64,000 bases of DNA from Micropterix aruncella (Eukaryota > Arthropoda > Insecta > Lepidoptera > Micropterigidae), in assembly GCA_944548615.1 (NCBI GenBank), contig OX155964.1, forward strand, positions 18,146,653 to 18,210,652. The letters are read 5' to 3'. Positions 63,608 to 64,000 of the stretch are shown here, one piece after another; positions within the stretch are counted from its first letter, which is position 1, and every line of letters begins with the position of its first letter. The position numbers and the translations under genes are program-made. The notes under the pieces were generated by a model, which worked only from the letters and a program-made list of their open reading frames with translations, ran no database searches and was not told where the DNA came from.

Positions 63608-64000
63608 TGTAAGTTTATTTTTGCCGAAGCTGGCGTTATTTAATTATTTAGGCCGAAGCTAGCACCCAATATTATCATTGTTGTATATTTTTTTTGGGGT
63701 TATAAATATTCGAGTTTTGTGGGTTTGTTGGAAATTATCAGAAATGTTAAGTAGTTGTAACGTAAATGCGTGATTTCTACATATTTGCACGTTAACTAAA
63801 AATGAGGCATTTAACATCGATTGACACAAAGAGTCGTTGATAATTCTACGAGATAAACCTCTAGTCAGACTCTTATTTAATTTGGAAGAGAGATAGCCTT
63901 TGCTAACTCCATTAAATTTGACACAAGCCATTTATATAATGTGCTCACGGATTGGAAACTTAGTTAAGGACACATTCGAATTATACTGAATGTTAGAATA
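63608..64000. other. AT-rich window end
   Basis: Nothing recognised beyond a repeated GCCGAAGCT motif (63623 and 63652). Confidence 0.35.

Overview
The window looks like an insect nuclear genome, most probably Lepidoptera. It is AT-rich, has intron-containing genes with GT..AG splice sites, interstitial TTAGG insect telomere repeats (near 48600), a tRNA-derived SINE, and piggyBac, Tc1/mariner, hAT, Penelope, BEL/Pao and several non-LTR elements. The species call is inference. No bacterial, viral or CRISPR features were seen.

Host genes. From left to right these are: (1) the last exon of an unrecognised plus-strand gene (2672-2899); (2) the intronless proteasome ubiquitin receptor Rpn10/PSMD4 on the minus strand (4084-5160); (3) a divergent single-exon plus-strand gene for a FAR1/CaRF-like zinc-domain protein (5776-6675), sharing a ~0.6 kb intergenic region with Rpn10; (4) a large acylaminoacyl-peptidase (AARE/APEH, S9C) gene on the minus strand, 48171 down to 22043; (5) a terminal coding exon of an unknown minus-strand gene (60851-61042); (6) a possible promoter and 5' exon near 62890-63607.

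The centrepiece is the AARE gene. I reconstructed 14 exons with matching phases, giving an uninterrupted 719-codon protein with Ser573/Asp661/His692 as the expected triad. The exon carrying the catalytic serine is present three times in tandem (12a 27890-28187, 12b 26632-26929, 12c 25150-25447). All three are open, exactly 298 nt long, and have the same entry and exit phases. Because 298 is not a multiple of 3, only one can be used per mRNA. This is a candidate set of mutually exclusive exons that would swap the nucleophile region of a serine peptidase; I know of no description of it, but could not search.

The AARE introns and flanks are packed with mobile DNA: an apparently intact piggyBac transposase with subterminal GCACGATCGTGC palindromes (33761-36629), a 3.46 kb non-LTR element with perfect 9-bp target duplications (44004-47463), a hAT-type MITE inside another MITE, several TTAA-flanked MITE families, and a GC-rich dispersed repeat present about seven times. 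Right of the gene lie a Tc1 remnant, a collapsed BEL/Pao-like LTR unit, a copy of an unknown repetitive ORF family, and a restriction-endonuclease-type LINE inserted into another LINE. Left of it are Penelope, mariner and RTE remnants. The remaining AT-rich stretches show nothing I can name.
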